Source: Pectinophora gossypiella (taxonomy: Eukaryota > Arthropoda > Insecta > Lepidoptera > Gelechiidae). From it: 64,000 nt of DNA. Below, piece by piece: positions 38,287-51,100 of the stretch. Numbering within the stretch: the first letter of the stretch is position 1; each line of letters starts with the position of its first letter. The translations under genes were made by a program, and so were the position numbers. Below the pieces are notes generated by a model, which saw nothing but the letters and a program-made list of their open reading frames with translations, was not told the origin of the DNA and did no database searches. The stretch spans positions 7,914,604-7,978,603 of the forward strand of contig NC_065404.1 in the NCBI RefSeq assembly GCF_024362695.1. The letters run 5' to 3'.

Positions 38287-38338
38287 ATGTTATTATTCGT
38301 AAAGCATATTAACTAATATGCTTTACGAATAATAACAT
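38287..38338. repeat. Perfect 24-bp inverted repeat with 4-bp loop
   Basis: ATGTTATTATTCGTAAAGCA followed by TATT forms the left arm (38287-38310), a loop AACT follows, and the right arm 38315-38338 is its exact reverse complement. It sits 33 bases before a MITE. Confidence 0.85.
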
Positions 38339-38370
38339 ATGATTTGAGGAACTCCTCAAACACAACTAGA

Positions 38371-38533
38371 GGGGTTAAACAGGCAACATTGAAACATTTC
38401 ATCCAAGAAAGCAATACTGCTATTTGTTATTTGTTGACTTTGCGCACTTACTTTTATATGCGCAAAAGTCAAATTACTATATTGATTTCTAGATGAATTG
38501 TTTCATTGTGGCATTTTTAACCCCCCCCCCCCA
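38371..38533. mobile_element. Palindromic MITE, family C copy 1
   Basis: Imperfect inverted repeats start with GGTTAAA and end with TTTTTAACC plus a run of 12 C. Inside, TTCATCCAAGAAAGCAATA is mirrored by TAGATGAATTGTTTCATTG. The same family lies inside CHS2 at 56629-56780 with a much better palindrome. No coding capacity. Confidence 0.65.
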
Positions 38534-40180
38534 GGTAATAAAATTTATATGACGTAGGACTAAGGGCTACAGCAACAACATTGCGTAAGGAACATTAGCT
38601 TCCGGAAAGAATGAGTTAATTATTACAACTTACAACACTTTGACTACCGGTTGGGCTAATGAGAAGTTTGTATTTCGAAACTGTGTCCGACTGCGAGTGT
38701 AACACACGCGTAATATAACTTCAAACTCTCGCCAATCATTCCAATAGGGGTAGGTAGAGTTATAAATCATTGGAAAACAAACCTATTCTAATGGTATTCG
38801 TGTTCTGAAGTAGATAGGTACCTAATTATGTTTTATGTCGTTACGTTTGTAATTATCAGCTTCAGGTTATATTTTAATCATTTTAAATTGTAAAAAAACG
38901 TGTTTTATATTATATAATATGAAGGTATATACTATATTAAGCAGTAATCAGATTTTTTTCTGAATTTGCACTATTTATATCCAGTAGCATGTTAAAACAA
39001 ATACCGCACGCACCTCAAAACAATGTACCTACCATAAAAACTGGTTCTTGAACTAGAATTAGTTGCGTAAACTTTGATCTGTTCAAATGGACAGTGGCAA
39101 ATGTAACATAGGCTGTATGGGCCTGGTCCCTTTGCCGCGGTGTCGGTCGGTTCAGCTCACTTTCACTCGGTGGCCGCCAGCTGTCCCCCCACTCCTCGTA
39201 CCCCCCTACCCCATACCGCTCTCAATACTGCCTTGGCGCTGCGCAACACTGCCTCACATTCATAGTTGAAGTACCAACATTCTTTACTGCAACACTGAGC
39301 ATGACTGATACCAACTAACGTTTACTTCAAAGCCTTAAGCTTTCAAAGTTGCTTTGACCTTACTTTATTTAAATCTCTTCCGCATTGCTAATACCTATGC
39401 TGTAATGTATGTATAGCTTGAGACTACACATATAAACCCTCCTTCATTTATATGAACCTAAGACCTCACAGGAGCACTTTGAAGATATGTGGCTAAAGAC
39501 AAAGGTATAATCCAACGCCCATTAAGTTAGACATAACTTTGACCTACATTGACTTTTGTGTAAACCTTAGAGCACCGGAAGACAAAATAATCATAAGCAA
39601 CGTCACGCAAAAATATCCTAGAATCTTTTGTTTTTTTGCAAACATCCAGTTAGTTGGCAGCACTTTATAAGTTTCAACCGGATATTTGCAAGAATTTGGG
39701 ATATTTTTCCGTTGTTACTAATCACCTTATTGATATTGACTTCTGAGATTTCCCCTTCTCCGACATACCCGAGTTGATAAACAATAACAATTCTTTATTC
39801 AACTTTATATTTAGTGCGGGATCATGCGAGACTACATTGCTTCTGAACGCTATTATGAAAACGCTATTACATCTACCTAGTTAAACAAATTGGTGCTAAA
39901 TCAACTTACTACAACTTAGGTAACTGTTGACTAATTCGATTGTTCATTTGTAAAACAGTTGTCATACCTGTTATAATTATACAAAGTCACTTGGCTGTTA
40001 AATTACTGCCTTTTTTTCGTGCAATCTATTAATGAGTCAAATATAATTAGGGTGTTACTAAATACTTACCAGTAGGCAAGTTGTTGTTAATTTGAAATTC
40101 ATAAATACAAGATAGTTGCTCTATGCATGATCGGAGGCAAAATAAATAACTACTTAGGATATACGTAGCACTTACACATG
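38534..40180. other. Gene-free stretch with a GC-rich patch
   Basis: Mostly AT-rich. About 39110-39260 is GC-rich and includes C-rich runs on the + strand; the 60-codon frame over it has no motif. No gene, structured RNA or repeat family could be recognised. Confidence 0.3.
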
Positions 40181-40189
40181 AGTGATTTA

Positions 40190-40335
40190 CATCGTAGTGT
40201 CGCGGGTTTGAATCCCAGTTCGGGCTCTAAATCACTGAATTGGACTTGAGTTTGAATAATTTTTTTGATCATATATAATTGATATCACGTTGTGCCCGGT
40301 TAATAGCAATAGGCTCGCCCCTTATTACATGGGAC
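40190..40335 (+). repeat. tRNA-derived SINE fragment
   Basis: GGGTTTGAATCCCAGTTCGG is a polymerase III B box as found in tRNA-derived SINEs, followed by a body typical of such elements (CGTTGTGCCCGGTTAATAGC). The A-box part is weak or lost. It is not a functional tRNA: no cloverleaf can be drawn. Confidence 0.55.
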
Positions 40336-40352
40336 TTAAACATAAAAATAAC

Positions 40353-40655
40353 ATTGGCCCCGATTCCTGCAGACATCTTTTAATTTTACTTTAAGTTATA
40401 CCTGTCATTTTCTTATCCGCCGAAAAGGAAAGGGACGGATGATTGACAGCTCTTAATTTTAGGAAGAATGAGTAAATAAATGAATAACCCGGGCGAATTT
40501 TTAGACGGTTGTTTTAGATTTGTGCTTAAAATTGACGTGTGTTCCATAAATTTTATGCTTGTCGATTACCCGTCCCTTTCCTTTTCGGCGGATAAGAAAA
40601 TGACAGATATAACCTAAAATAAAATTAGATGGTATTTACAGGAATTAGCACCAAT
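40353..40655. mobile_element. Palindromic MITE, family B copy 1
   Basis: Long inverted repeats of about 90 bp. The left arm contains TGTCATTTTCTTATCCGCCG then AAAAGGAAAGGGACGG; the right arm is the reverse complement with a few changes. The ends read ATTGGCCCCGATTCCTG and, on the other side, CAGGAATTAGCACCAAT. No coding capacity. A second copy lies in a CHS2 intron. Confidence 0.85.
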
Positions 40656-40779
40656 ATGTAGTTAAATGTACTTATTTTATGTAGGTTGTTCTTTTAATTA
40701 TTTATTTTGTTAGAATGCACTAACCCGCTATTATTATACTTGTACAAATATATTTCCTGTACCCAAAGGTTGCCTGGAA

Positions 40780-40890
40780 GAAATTTCTGAATGAGCAATA
40801 AGGCCGCCTGTTGTGCTTATCTGTATATGCTGTCCTTATCTCTGTATTTTGTATCCATTGTGCTCAATAAAGTATTTTATCTAGCTATCT
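40780..40890 (+). repeat. LINE tail fragment
   Basis: The sequence AATAAGGCCGCCTGTTGTGC followed later by CAATAAAGTATTTTAT is a common 3' tail of lepidopteran non-LTR elements. A similar tail lies at about 51130-51290. No coding capacity. Confidence 0.5.
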
Positions 40891-41699
40891 ATCATAGCTA
40901 GCGAGGAGTAAGTGTATAATATACTATACACCTCCGTCTTCCCCTTTGGTGAAACACGCGTGATGTTATGTTTATAAGTACACAAGACCCGTGTACTTCC
41001 CGTTGGAAAAACTGGACTCTTGGAATTGGATGGGGGATTAAATATATCATTCCAGGCACGTCCCAACAGGGGATCTTTTTTCACGTATATTGCAGGTTTG
41101 CTTAGATGGTATTACTTGGTCGGGAAAATTAGGGGCGCTGAGGGCTCATCTTCGCGGTCCAAGAAGTAGGAGTTTATATGAAAACGCACCGCACCGCGAT
41201 GTTTTTTTTGTGCAAACATAACAAAATATTTGAATGCCCCCCGTACCGCCTGTATGTATTGAGCTTATATTGGAATTAGGTACTAAGCCTGCGGACTTCA
41301 CTAATGCGGAGATGTGAATAGAATTTCGTTATTGACAGGTGATAAGAACGTACCTAACAAGCTAACTTTCATGCCACCATTTTGTAACAGTAATACGATT
41401 TATTTCAGGAAACAGCTGATATTTGATAGAGTTATTGGATTTACTTTTTATTGTATTGTGTTTTACATACAAATGAGCAAAGGTAGTGTCTTAAGAGCCA
41501 TAAATCAATGTAAGGAATCGTCTGCCGTGCCAGAAGTTAATCCAAGCGTGGAGCAGATCTATCATATTGTCATAAGCGACGCGTTTAGCGAGTTTTTTAA
41601 CTTGACTGATTGTTCTTGCCTCGGATGGCATTCACTACCTGGCCGGACAAATGGGGAGCGATGACGGCTCTTACCCAGCGAAATTTCGCTACCAATAAA

Positions 41700-42605
41700 A
41701 TATACCCACGGAATAAAACATAAATAAAATAAAACATAATAAATGTTTCTTTCTTTCTTTAAATAACTCCTCGAAAACATAATAAGTTGTTTCAAAAAGT
41801 TATACTTTTTTGCATTTCAAAATTAGTATAAAATATTTATCTGAAAAAGAAAATTTTCAAATCAGTACGACGACCAGGTGTTAACTACCAGTTTCTGATA
41901 TAAATTATAACTAACACCTACACCCACTGACCATGGAATTATAACTAACCTGTTATTCATATACATTTACATATATTACTTTCTTCCATATTGAATGAAG
42001 AGATACTTTCACTGATTTTATTTAAGAAAACTAATGTAAGGAGGGTTAGGGTATAATTCAATATGTACGTTATTTTTCCAAAAATAAAACATTTAAATTT
42101 ATTTACATAAAATGACAGTTTGCAATTAATTTATTTTCTATTAATTGGTAATTTGTGATATAGGTAGGACTTTTCTTTGTTTGTGATATTTCACAATAAT
42201 GTTGTAACTTATTCGTTACACAGGTACGTTTTCTTATAAGTAATGGGTGGAGAATCTGTCACTTAAGATACTGTCTATAAAATTAATCTTGATTCTCAAG
42301 AACTAAATCTGACTTATGATTTCTGGGTCAGTAGACCCTAGCTGAGAAACCGGGCGTCATAATATCGTATACAAATACTATCACTACAATACATTGTATA
42401 CAAATTATATTATATATCAATTATATTGCCAGTTTTAGTTCTTGTTAATTAAGATTCATGACTCTCAGTACTGGTCATCATACCAGTAATTAGTTTTAAA
42501 AGATCACAAGTTATATTCTGTCAATTTTGATTACTATTTATTTTATTATCATGTTTTCTACTACGTTCATTTGGGTAAGTATTGCCCCAATTTATCATTT
42601 TACTT
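41700..42605. other. AT-rich DNA without recognisable features
   Basis: No open frame with motif support and no clear repeat could be seen between the family E fragment near 41620-41690 and the MITE at 42612. Confidence 0.3.
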
Positions 42606-42611
42606 AGTACC

Positions 42612-42789
42612 TATACAGGGTGTTAGTGGCATCCTAACGAAAACTTTGAGGGATGATTCGTACCATGATTCTGAGTAGATATCAAGTGGAATTTGCCGTC
42701 GCAAAAGTACAGAATTGAAAATAATTTTAAAATACTAAAAAAAAACATGAATTTTGCGACGAAAAATTCCACTTGATCCACTCAGAATT
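42612..42789. mobile_element. Palindromic MITE, family A copy 2, truncated
   Basis: Begins GGGTGTTAGTGGCATCCTAA and contains CATGATTCTGAGTAGATATC, mirrored by TCCACTTGATCCACTCAGAA. The right terminal part present in other copies is missing, so this copy is truncated. Confidence 0.7.
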
Positions 42790-43181
42790 CAATATTGTGT
42801 CTTCGATTTTGTTTCTTCTGTAAGTATAGTCTCAGAGAATAAACATTTTTCATTTTCATTTCAATTTTTAAAACGCCTACAAAATCGCCCCGCGTCGGCG
42901 TGTGGCAGCAACCCAACATGCATTATTACATGTCCAATCACAGGAGTGACGTTGCAATACGTTATTTACGGGCTTATTGACGTTACGTAGCTATCGATCG
43001 GATGGGGTAACGAGAATCACCGAGAGAAATAGAAAGTTGTATAGTACCTGCGATGACAATACAGATATTACACCTAGGAAAAAGTGTAGATGATAGCTAT
43101 GGTTATGGTTATATTTATGGTTCATTGTTGGTTGTTTTCTGTTTTTGTAATATTACTGTGAGGATTTATAGTGGCGATAGA

Positions 43182-43501
43182 TATCTCCAATTGAATAGCT
43201 GTCATGAAAACAGTAGAAAATGGTATTTTAAGTTTTCATTTCATTTATTAAAACTAAACTAAATACCACCTACCTACTAACTTTTATAAAAACTAATTTT
43301 TAAAACTAATTTTATATAAACTTGTACAAACTTTTATACACTATCTCCAATTGAATAGCTGTCATGAAAACAGTAGAAAATGGTATTTTAAGTTTTCATT
43401 TCATTTATTAAAACTAAACTAAATACCACCTACCTACTAACTTTTATAAAAACTAATTTTTAAAACTAATTTTATATAAACTTGTACAAACTTTTATACA
43501 C
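43182..43501. repeat. Perfect 160-bp tandem duplication
   Basis: Positions 43182-43341 and 43342-43501 are the same sequence by eye, each beginning TATCTCCAATTGAATAGCTG. I found no difference between the units. It lies in noncoding DNA between the two chitin synthase coding regions. Confidence 0.9.
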
Positions 43502-44192
43502 TTGTATACAAAATATATTAATCGATTTTGAATAGGCATCTATACCTATGTTTTTCTTAATAATATTCTAACTAGAAGTCATCAATTCCTAAAACTCTGT
43601 CACTCTCACTGGTTTCATTTAAGTTTGTAAGGATTATAGAGGTATACATGCTTACTGTTCTAGCTACAAAATAACTAATTATACTATCACCTACTTTGTG
43701 GAACTAGATCCATATTAATATAACGCTTGAAAGGGAAAATTAATACAATTAAACTACCTTGCTGGCCTTAGCGAATGGTACAGATTATGTATATATGGAG
43801 CACGGCGGCTGCCGTGGGCGCGCGTTGAAATCTTTTGTATCAGTAAAGGCGGAGTATGCGGACTTGCACGAAACGCTTTAAAATATTAGTTTACCCCTAT
43901 TTTGTAAATAAGCGAAGGCCTATCTGTTTATATTATGTACTACATGTGTGGTTGTTGCATTTATATTCGGGTGAGAGCCTTCAGCGCTCCCCATTTGTCC
44001 GGCCAAGTAGTTAATGCCATCTGCGGCAAATCTACAATAAGTCACGTCAAAAAAAAAATGCATTTATATTGTTTTATAATAACAATTCTTGTTGCTTACG
44101 CGTTCAGGTACAAGTTAGAACTTCCGTAATTAATATTGATAGGTTTTTTCGATGTTTTTAACACGTAAGAGACCGTCTCGATATTTTATGTT

Positions 44193-44332
44193 ATATCGTC
44201 CCTGACGTCGCAAAGTGACGTATCTCAATTTTTTGGCGGATCTGATTTGCACCTTATGTTATTGTCAATAAGACACAATTTATTTTAGCAGAAAATTGCA
44301 GATACGTCTGTTTGCGACGTCAGGGACGATAT
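44193..44332. mobile_element. Short MITE with about 33-bp inverted repeats
   Basis: The left arm ATATCGTCCCTGACGTCGCA continues through GTGACGTATCT and is mirrored at the right by AGATACGTC and TTTGCGACGTCAGGGACGAT. The arms contain the CRE-like palindrome TGACGTCG. The 75-bp middle is noncoding. Confidence 0.75.
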
Positions 44333-44844
44333 ATTAACCCCACTATAAAATATGCATCCTTAAATAAATAACTAATTATTCAAATTCGTTCACAACAATG
44401 ATTTTATTTAACTTCCTAGCCAAAGCATAACGGCCTAATTTATATGCAAATACATCACATTGCGTTCTCAAAATTCTATTTCAATTACGTGTTGTGACCA
44501 TGAGAATTCTAAAAACGACTTAATATTAAACCAGCTGAGTGCATTTGCGGTTACTTTTACTGATTACCCAATGTCATAACGGCGGTTTATGACGCGAATA
44601 ATGGCAACATTCGTACAACGTTTGCTGATCATAAAAACTTATTATACGTGTAAACTTACATATATACAGACTCATAATCACGCCTGTAATTCCTGTTGGG
44701 GCAGGCAGAGCCACATGTCCATAGAAAACTACTCCCTTGCTTGCTATTGGAGTCTTAGGATGGATAGGATAAACCTTTGTTTTTATTGACGTGACCTATT
44801 TGTCGCAGATAGCATTAACTACCTAGCCGGACAAATGATAAACC

Positions 44845-47400
44845 AAATAGATTTCTAAAAAAAATCTCGCTTCTATTGCTTTAAATCCGGGTAAAAATTG
44901 AGACTTTTTTTTACAATTTATAAAATTTTGTTTCGTATTAACATATTAACTTACAATTACGCAATAATTAACACATTAAAATATAATTTATAAACTAGCT
45001 GTTGTGGTTTCCGTAATAAATTGAAGCCTTACTCATATTTCGTTGTTAGAAATAATATAGATAGTCTTTAGACTATTTGAGTGGGTACTATAGGCTACTT
45101 GACAACCTAGTCGAATGAGATACTCTTATACGAAAGTTTTCTTTGGAGTTTTTTTGGAAAGACTACTGTTCTGTGACGTCATCAATAAAAGCGACCAAAC
45201 TTCGTACTCATCGTTACCTACTTTAATTTATAAAAAAAATATGAAAATAAGTCGAAAAGTAAATTGAGATTGAGTTTTGATCATCTTAGACTGATCATTT
45301 TAGATTAGCATTTTATAATTTATTTTTGACCTAGTCAAATACCCCTTATGTAAACATGCTAGATAACCAGTCACAATATGTTTTATAAAATATTTGTCGA
45401 ATTAAACTTACGTTTTTTTAAAGATTAATGTATGATAATTTATTAGTTTTATTACAATAAACTATATTTATTAGTAGTGAGTAGATTCGTATTCGTTTGT
45501 TTTGTAACTAGAGTCCTATCAGCCACTGGGCCTACATGGGTCAGAAGTCTGTCTCTAAAATCTGTTACACTATGGATTAGCATTGATTGATCAACTTCAT
45601 AGCAGCCTCAAACAGTCACATACACGACCTTATGCGTAAAAATATTACGTAATCAAAATCCAGCAGCGTAAGTTGCAATCGCATTATGTATTTAATATTA
45701 ATTAGTGGTTGATAAGAATGCACCGTCGCTAACCATAGAGCTATGAGCAATGGGCATGAAGTCAGTTTCACTTGATGAATCGAAAGTACGCAAATGATAG
45801 CGGATCAGGTGTCCATGTGGGTGTATGAATCAATGTATATATGGGTGTATGTTGGGCTTCTCTCAGAGGCACTCACACGCGTATTCCATGTTAATTATAT
45901 GCCACTTTCTTCCGGTCAACTCGACGTTCAAGGTCTGGTTAGTTATATTTTTATTTCCTCAGAATGCCGTTTATTTATTCATTTTTTTACGAGTAATACA
46001 ATATGAAATTATAAAATACAATAATACTTAATTTTGACAGGTTAGTTGTGTAGTGGGTACTTTATTTATGTTACAAACATGTCAAAGTTTTAATTAAATA
46101 GCATATAAATTGAATTGAACAACATAAATATATATAGGTAAAAATATAAATAGATTATTTTCCATTCCATACTTTTGTGACAAAATTCTTCTTGTTATAT
46201 TAACTCAGAATTATTATTATGGTCTGAATAATCCCCCTTGTAAGTAAGTATAAGTTGAATTGAACCGTGAAATATTGATCAAAATTATACAATGCTCGAC
46301 TAAAAACGAATATAAAAACCATATCTAAATCGCTCGGACGACCTTGATCCGATTTATAAGACGCAAGGGAAAGTTTACCCAACGAGAGACTATGAAATAG
46401 GTACAATTACAACCCGTCAATGACTTGAATCTGAACAATGTTATTGGATCAAACTTGTGCGAAACCTTGCTGCCACACAATAGCCTATGTTATGTGCTTT
46501 CATAATAATTTTGAAATATGTCATTAAATACCCGTATTTAGGCAGTAATATTACACAGGGAATTTGCAATCCGGGTTATTAATTATTGCGTCTAATTAGT
46601 GTAGGAAATAAAAAAATGTTCTTGTTTGAGTGAGAACGACCCTCGGCCGGAACCGGATACTAGCGAGGCCTTAGGGCCGCCACGCTGCGGTGATTTCGTA
46701 GCGTTATGACTACAATTGAATTCTCAAGAATGTACACATGGCAATGTGTTGACTGGCGGTGTTACAACCATTATATTGTAGGTAACTAAAATGTGACTAT
46801 TAAAATACCAGTAGTCTAATTTATCACGCATATATGTGGTTAGCGCTCTGGGTATTACACAACTAATGAATATTTTATCAGTCGATCTCTTGTCTCGATT
46901 GTTTTCCCATTTGTTGGTAATCATTTCTCTCAATATGCTGTTTAGAGGCCGCCAGCTTCACGCTCAGGAAATTACGCCCGTCCTTGTTTCACATTCTTAC
47001 TTCTCCCATACAACCAGCGCCCACATTCACTTTTGTTTATGATTGCGAATAACTACTTATAAGTAGTTGTTTCAAAGTTGTTGTACTTATTTGTAAAATT
47101 CACACATTATAACGAGATTTAGTGCTAAATTTCGATTTCAACCTACTTTTATAGTGACATACAAAATCTTCCAGTGAAACTTTAGAAACTTATGAAAGGG
47201 AAAGCTGTTAAGTTTCAAAAGTTTATCATGCCATATCTAGATATGGCAACAACGTGAATAATTGTTACAATAACTATTATGCAATTTCAGTTTTGACAAT
47301 CTGCTGATACTTTCGCAGCTGATCGTGCTCAGCCTCGAAAAGTTTGAAAGGTCAGCTGTCGTAAAAACTTGCTTATAATAATATTTATTAGACTATTTTT
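44845..47400. other. Gene-free AT-rich stretch between the chitin synthase genes
   Basis: No coding exon was recognised. A GC-rich spot occurs at 46640-46695. The short open frames here show no motifs or splice support. If the candidate exon at 47411 is right, this lies in the first intron of CHS1. Confidence 0.3.
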
Positions 47401-47410
47401 ATTAACTTAC

Positions 47411-47490
47411 CGATTGTCGTGTTGGGGGTATTCAGGTGGGTTTTAGTGTGAAATCCGTGTGGTGTCACTTCACTAAGTTTGTTAAATGCA
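47411..47490 (-). promoter_or_regulatory. Candidate noncoding first exon and promoter region of CHS1
   Basis: On the minus strand, CCCAACACGACAATCG is followed by GTAAGTTAA, a consensus donor, at 47402-47410. Just upstream in transcript direction is the most CpG-rich DNA between the two genes (about 47490-47590). Exon 2a of CHS1 needs an upstream noncoding exon, and this is the best candidate, 12.4 kb away. The upper limit of the exon is not determined. Another consensus donor at about 35416-35421 is a competing candidate. Confidence 0.3.
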
Positions 47491-47993
47491 CTCGCGAGGC
47501 CGCGTTTTTGTTCATGGTGCGGCGCACGTCGTGGCGGCGTGGTATCCGCGCGCTCACTGCTCTTGCGCGAGTCTCAGCCTGTCTATGGCCAAGTAGCGAC
47601 CCCTCACTCTACCACTGACTCACCTGAGAGAACCTCGCCACAACGATAAAATTTGGAGTTTCCTAGCGAGATCCGTGTCTGCATTTGCGTTTGCGTGTGA
47701 CGAAAATTCGTAATGCTATTTGCTACTGCTTTTCTTCACGTTGAATATTTAGTTGTTTGGTCGTGTATGAAAGAAATGTTGAATGCAGATAATAAATGCC
47801 TTGGATAATAACGTTACAATTCATTTGAAAAAAAAAAGTTTTTATAATGTCGTTTGGTTCAGTCGATTTAAAAGTTGTGTAAAACTTAAAAATAAAAAAG
47901 AATAATTGACAGAAAACTAAACTGCAGTTATTAAAGAAATTGATGCCTTCGTGTTATAGAAGAATAAATACGTTACAGATCATTACGTAAAAC

Positions 47994-47999
47994 TTTATT
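47994..47999 (-). terminator. Polyadenylation signal of CHS2
   Basis: AATAAA on the minus strand 122 bases after the CHS2 stop codon, which implies a short 3' untranslated region ending near 47975. Confidence 0.6.
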
Positions 48000-48120
48000 T
48001 CTTTTCAATATATCCAATCAACATAATGAAATCGGGGTTACACAAGCTTCGTAAGTGGGTGTGATGGAGCACGATAGTTCACATAATAGTCGATTGTATG
48101 CGACTTTTTGCGTGGTGTAA

Positions 48121-51100
48121 TCAAGCGTAAGTGTCTCTGAAGCGCACGGTGCTGCGCCGGGGCATGCGCGGCGAGGGAGTGATGTCTTCGTCGCTGTCTT
48201 CCGCGGGCTCGTATGCCTTGTTCACGTATGCCGCGGTCACTGACGCGCGCCCTGGGATGTCCGATAGCTGGAAATAACAGTCTCTTTCAGATATTCACGC
48301 ATATTACACATATTAGAAATACTTAGCGTTCAGCTTTATGTCGAAAGAATATATCTATTCTAAATCATCAGATACTTCTATCGAACATCTATCTAATCTA
48401 ATTTTCCCAGATGAATTAGGAAATCCAAATGTTCCTTGGGGAAAGTGCCCGACTTTACCTAGGTTTCGGAGTCCTTAAGGACGAGACGTCTTAACTATGG
48501 AATGACATAGTTACCGTGTGCCTGGGGTGGTCGTAGAGGTCGGTGACGGAGTTGCGTTGTATCTGCGAGCGGCGCGCCTCGGCCACGGACTCGCGCCGCG
48601 TCATCAACGCGCGCAGGGTCTGCCGACGCTGCGCCACGTTGCCCGGGATGTGTGACGACACGCGTTTTATAACGTCTGTTTGGAATTAGGACAAATATAA
48701 TTTTAAATTATAAAGCTCTTCTTTGCTCTCTCTCTCTCTCCTGTTCTATCGCTTTCTCGCTCACTCTTGTTTTACTGAAACACGCCCCAAACATCATACA
48801 CAAATCTCATTATTATTGCGTAAGTGCGAACGACATAGACAGTCTGCGCGCGCAGTCATTTGGACTAAAGTAAGATCCAGAGGTGAGGTAATTCTCATTT
48901 AGCGCCCGATACGCATTGGTACGAGGCGGAGAGTTACCAACCCGCAGTGGAGCAGCGTGGTCAAGATATGCTCCATGCCTCGTCTGGTTGATTGAGGGGA
49001 GGCCTGTGATCAGCAGTGGGACGTATGTAGGCTGTTTATGTTATGTTGAAGAGTTACCGTTCTAAATATTATTCTTTATTCTACGACTGAACTAACAGGT
49101 AAGATATAGTTTGAAAAAGAAAACAGTTTTAATTTGAAATTCTGATTAACAGGGGTATTGCTGTTTAAAACACGAGCGGTCTACAATAACTAATGAATAA
49201 AACGTGATATAAAAACCCTGTAGTAAAGAATAAAATCATACCTGGATCGGCAGTATTTTGCAGGATAGTGAGTCTACGTTTGAAGTTAACGTCCAGATTG
49301 GTGACATTCTGTTTGTTCTCCTTCCCTCGTTCCAAATCTTTGATTGTTCGACGTCGCGACACGTGGTCGTTGTTTAAACCTCGCTTGTTGAGGTCGTCGT
49401 CATTCAGCCTCTGCAGGTCTTTGGCTATCTGTACTGCGTGTTTCTCTATCAGCGCGCTGTCTGACATTTCTTCCGGCTGGAAAATTTATTATAAAGCCTT
49501 GATTTTTCAATGAAATAGCAAAATTTTGAAGAATCAAATTTGGAACACTTTGTTCTACGAATAGACGCTATCTTACTATTAAGAAATCAGCCTTAAGTAT
49601 AATTGCATCTCTACAAAATATTTTGGTGGCCTCTGAAGCAGGTAAATTTTTGAAATATCTATATAATGCGCTAAGGAGACAACTATATGCTTAGTAATCC
49701 TTCGAGACAATTCCAATATGTGAATTGCCAACGAATAGTTATCCACATTAACGTAAGTTTTTCCGATCGACAACAAGCAGCACTGCTATAACATTTGCCA
49801 ACTTTTTCTTAATTGACTCTAATTTGAATTATGATTACGATATTAGACTATAATTTCTACCAAATACTCGTTATAATTCAAACAGTATAAAATATACTTA
49901 CTGTCCTAGTGAAGTACCAGTTGAGTTGCACCGTGGACAGCAAATGTGTAAGGGTTCCAAGCCGGTGGAACAGCATAGCAATGAACTGGATAAGAATTAC
50001 TGTGCCGAAGAAAATCAGGAAAAGAGACCCGATGGGCTCCAGCTGGAGGTGCTCGCGATCTAAGTTCACCTGTTTGTGAAATAACATAAGAATATAAGCT
50101 CACGACTAAACTAGATACTGTAACAGCACACCCTCCATACAAATAATCCCCAATGGAGTACAAAACTCCCTACCTTCTCCCACCAGGTGTCGCTACTGTT
50201 AAGTGTTCTTAAATTTTGACTGTTCCCTGTTATTTGAGTCAACAAACATATTTTTTGGTTATATTTTCACACTATAATCCTTGACGCAGCGCTTAACTGC
50301 AAAATCATCACTCCCTAAAGATCGGAAAGAAGAAAACTAAGAAAAAACATATGTTCAATCAAAACTGACTTTTTCCAACTGGCTGTTTTTCTTTTTCGTA
50401 ACTCATCCTTCAGACGGGGTACACTCCACGTTGCTCCACATTTTATAGCAAATTATCATTAATTTTAGCTGAACAGTATGGAGAACTGTCAAAATTTAGG
50501 AACATTAAACAGTCCTGCCGCCTACATTTAAGCTTCTAGTTTTTATCCTAATTTGGTCATGACATGACAACTGAACACCCGATTGTGCAAAAGTAAGATA
50601 ATACGTGCCTTGGATGGCACGATATCATAGTTTCTCGTTACATGAGTCATGTCCTTTGGCGGCTGAATAATAACCCTGACACCAGTGTTGATGAGGTCAG
50701 TCATTGCAGCTCACAGCCCACACGAAAAGAAGGAGAAACTTACAACGTTCATATCATCATCATAGCTGATGACGACCTTCTCCCCGAGCGGCCAGCGGAA
50801 GTGCAGCTGGTCCTGGTTGAGCTGCAGCAGGAAGATAGTGATCACGAACAGCGCGTTCACCATCACGAACGCAAACACCATAGTGTCACGCAGTTTCTTC
50901 AAGTCCGTTTTTATGCGTTCCTGTTGATGAAAACGGTTTGGTTAGTGTAGGAGTCCGCTCGTCGCTAACGGTACTCCAGCTGTTATAGTTAGCAATGATA
51001 TACAACCAGCATCAATGTTCAACCAAACCATCCCAAAGCTTACAAAGTTACTGTCAACTTTATTTATCTAATTGAGTAATGAGAAGTTTTGTTACAAATA

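Noticed and set aside
50070..50743. Second alternative exon 19 in CHS2
   Set aside because: No 177-bp frame with the conserved DL-LR, NALF and QLN pattern is present; the stretch holds SINE fragments.
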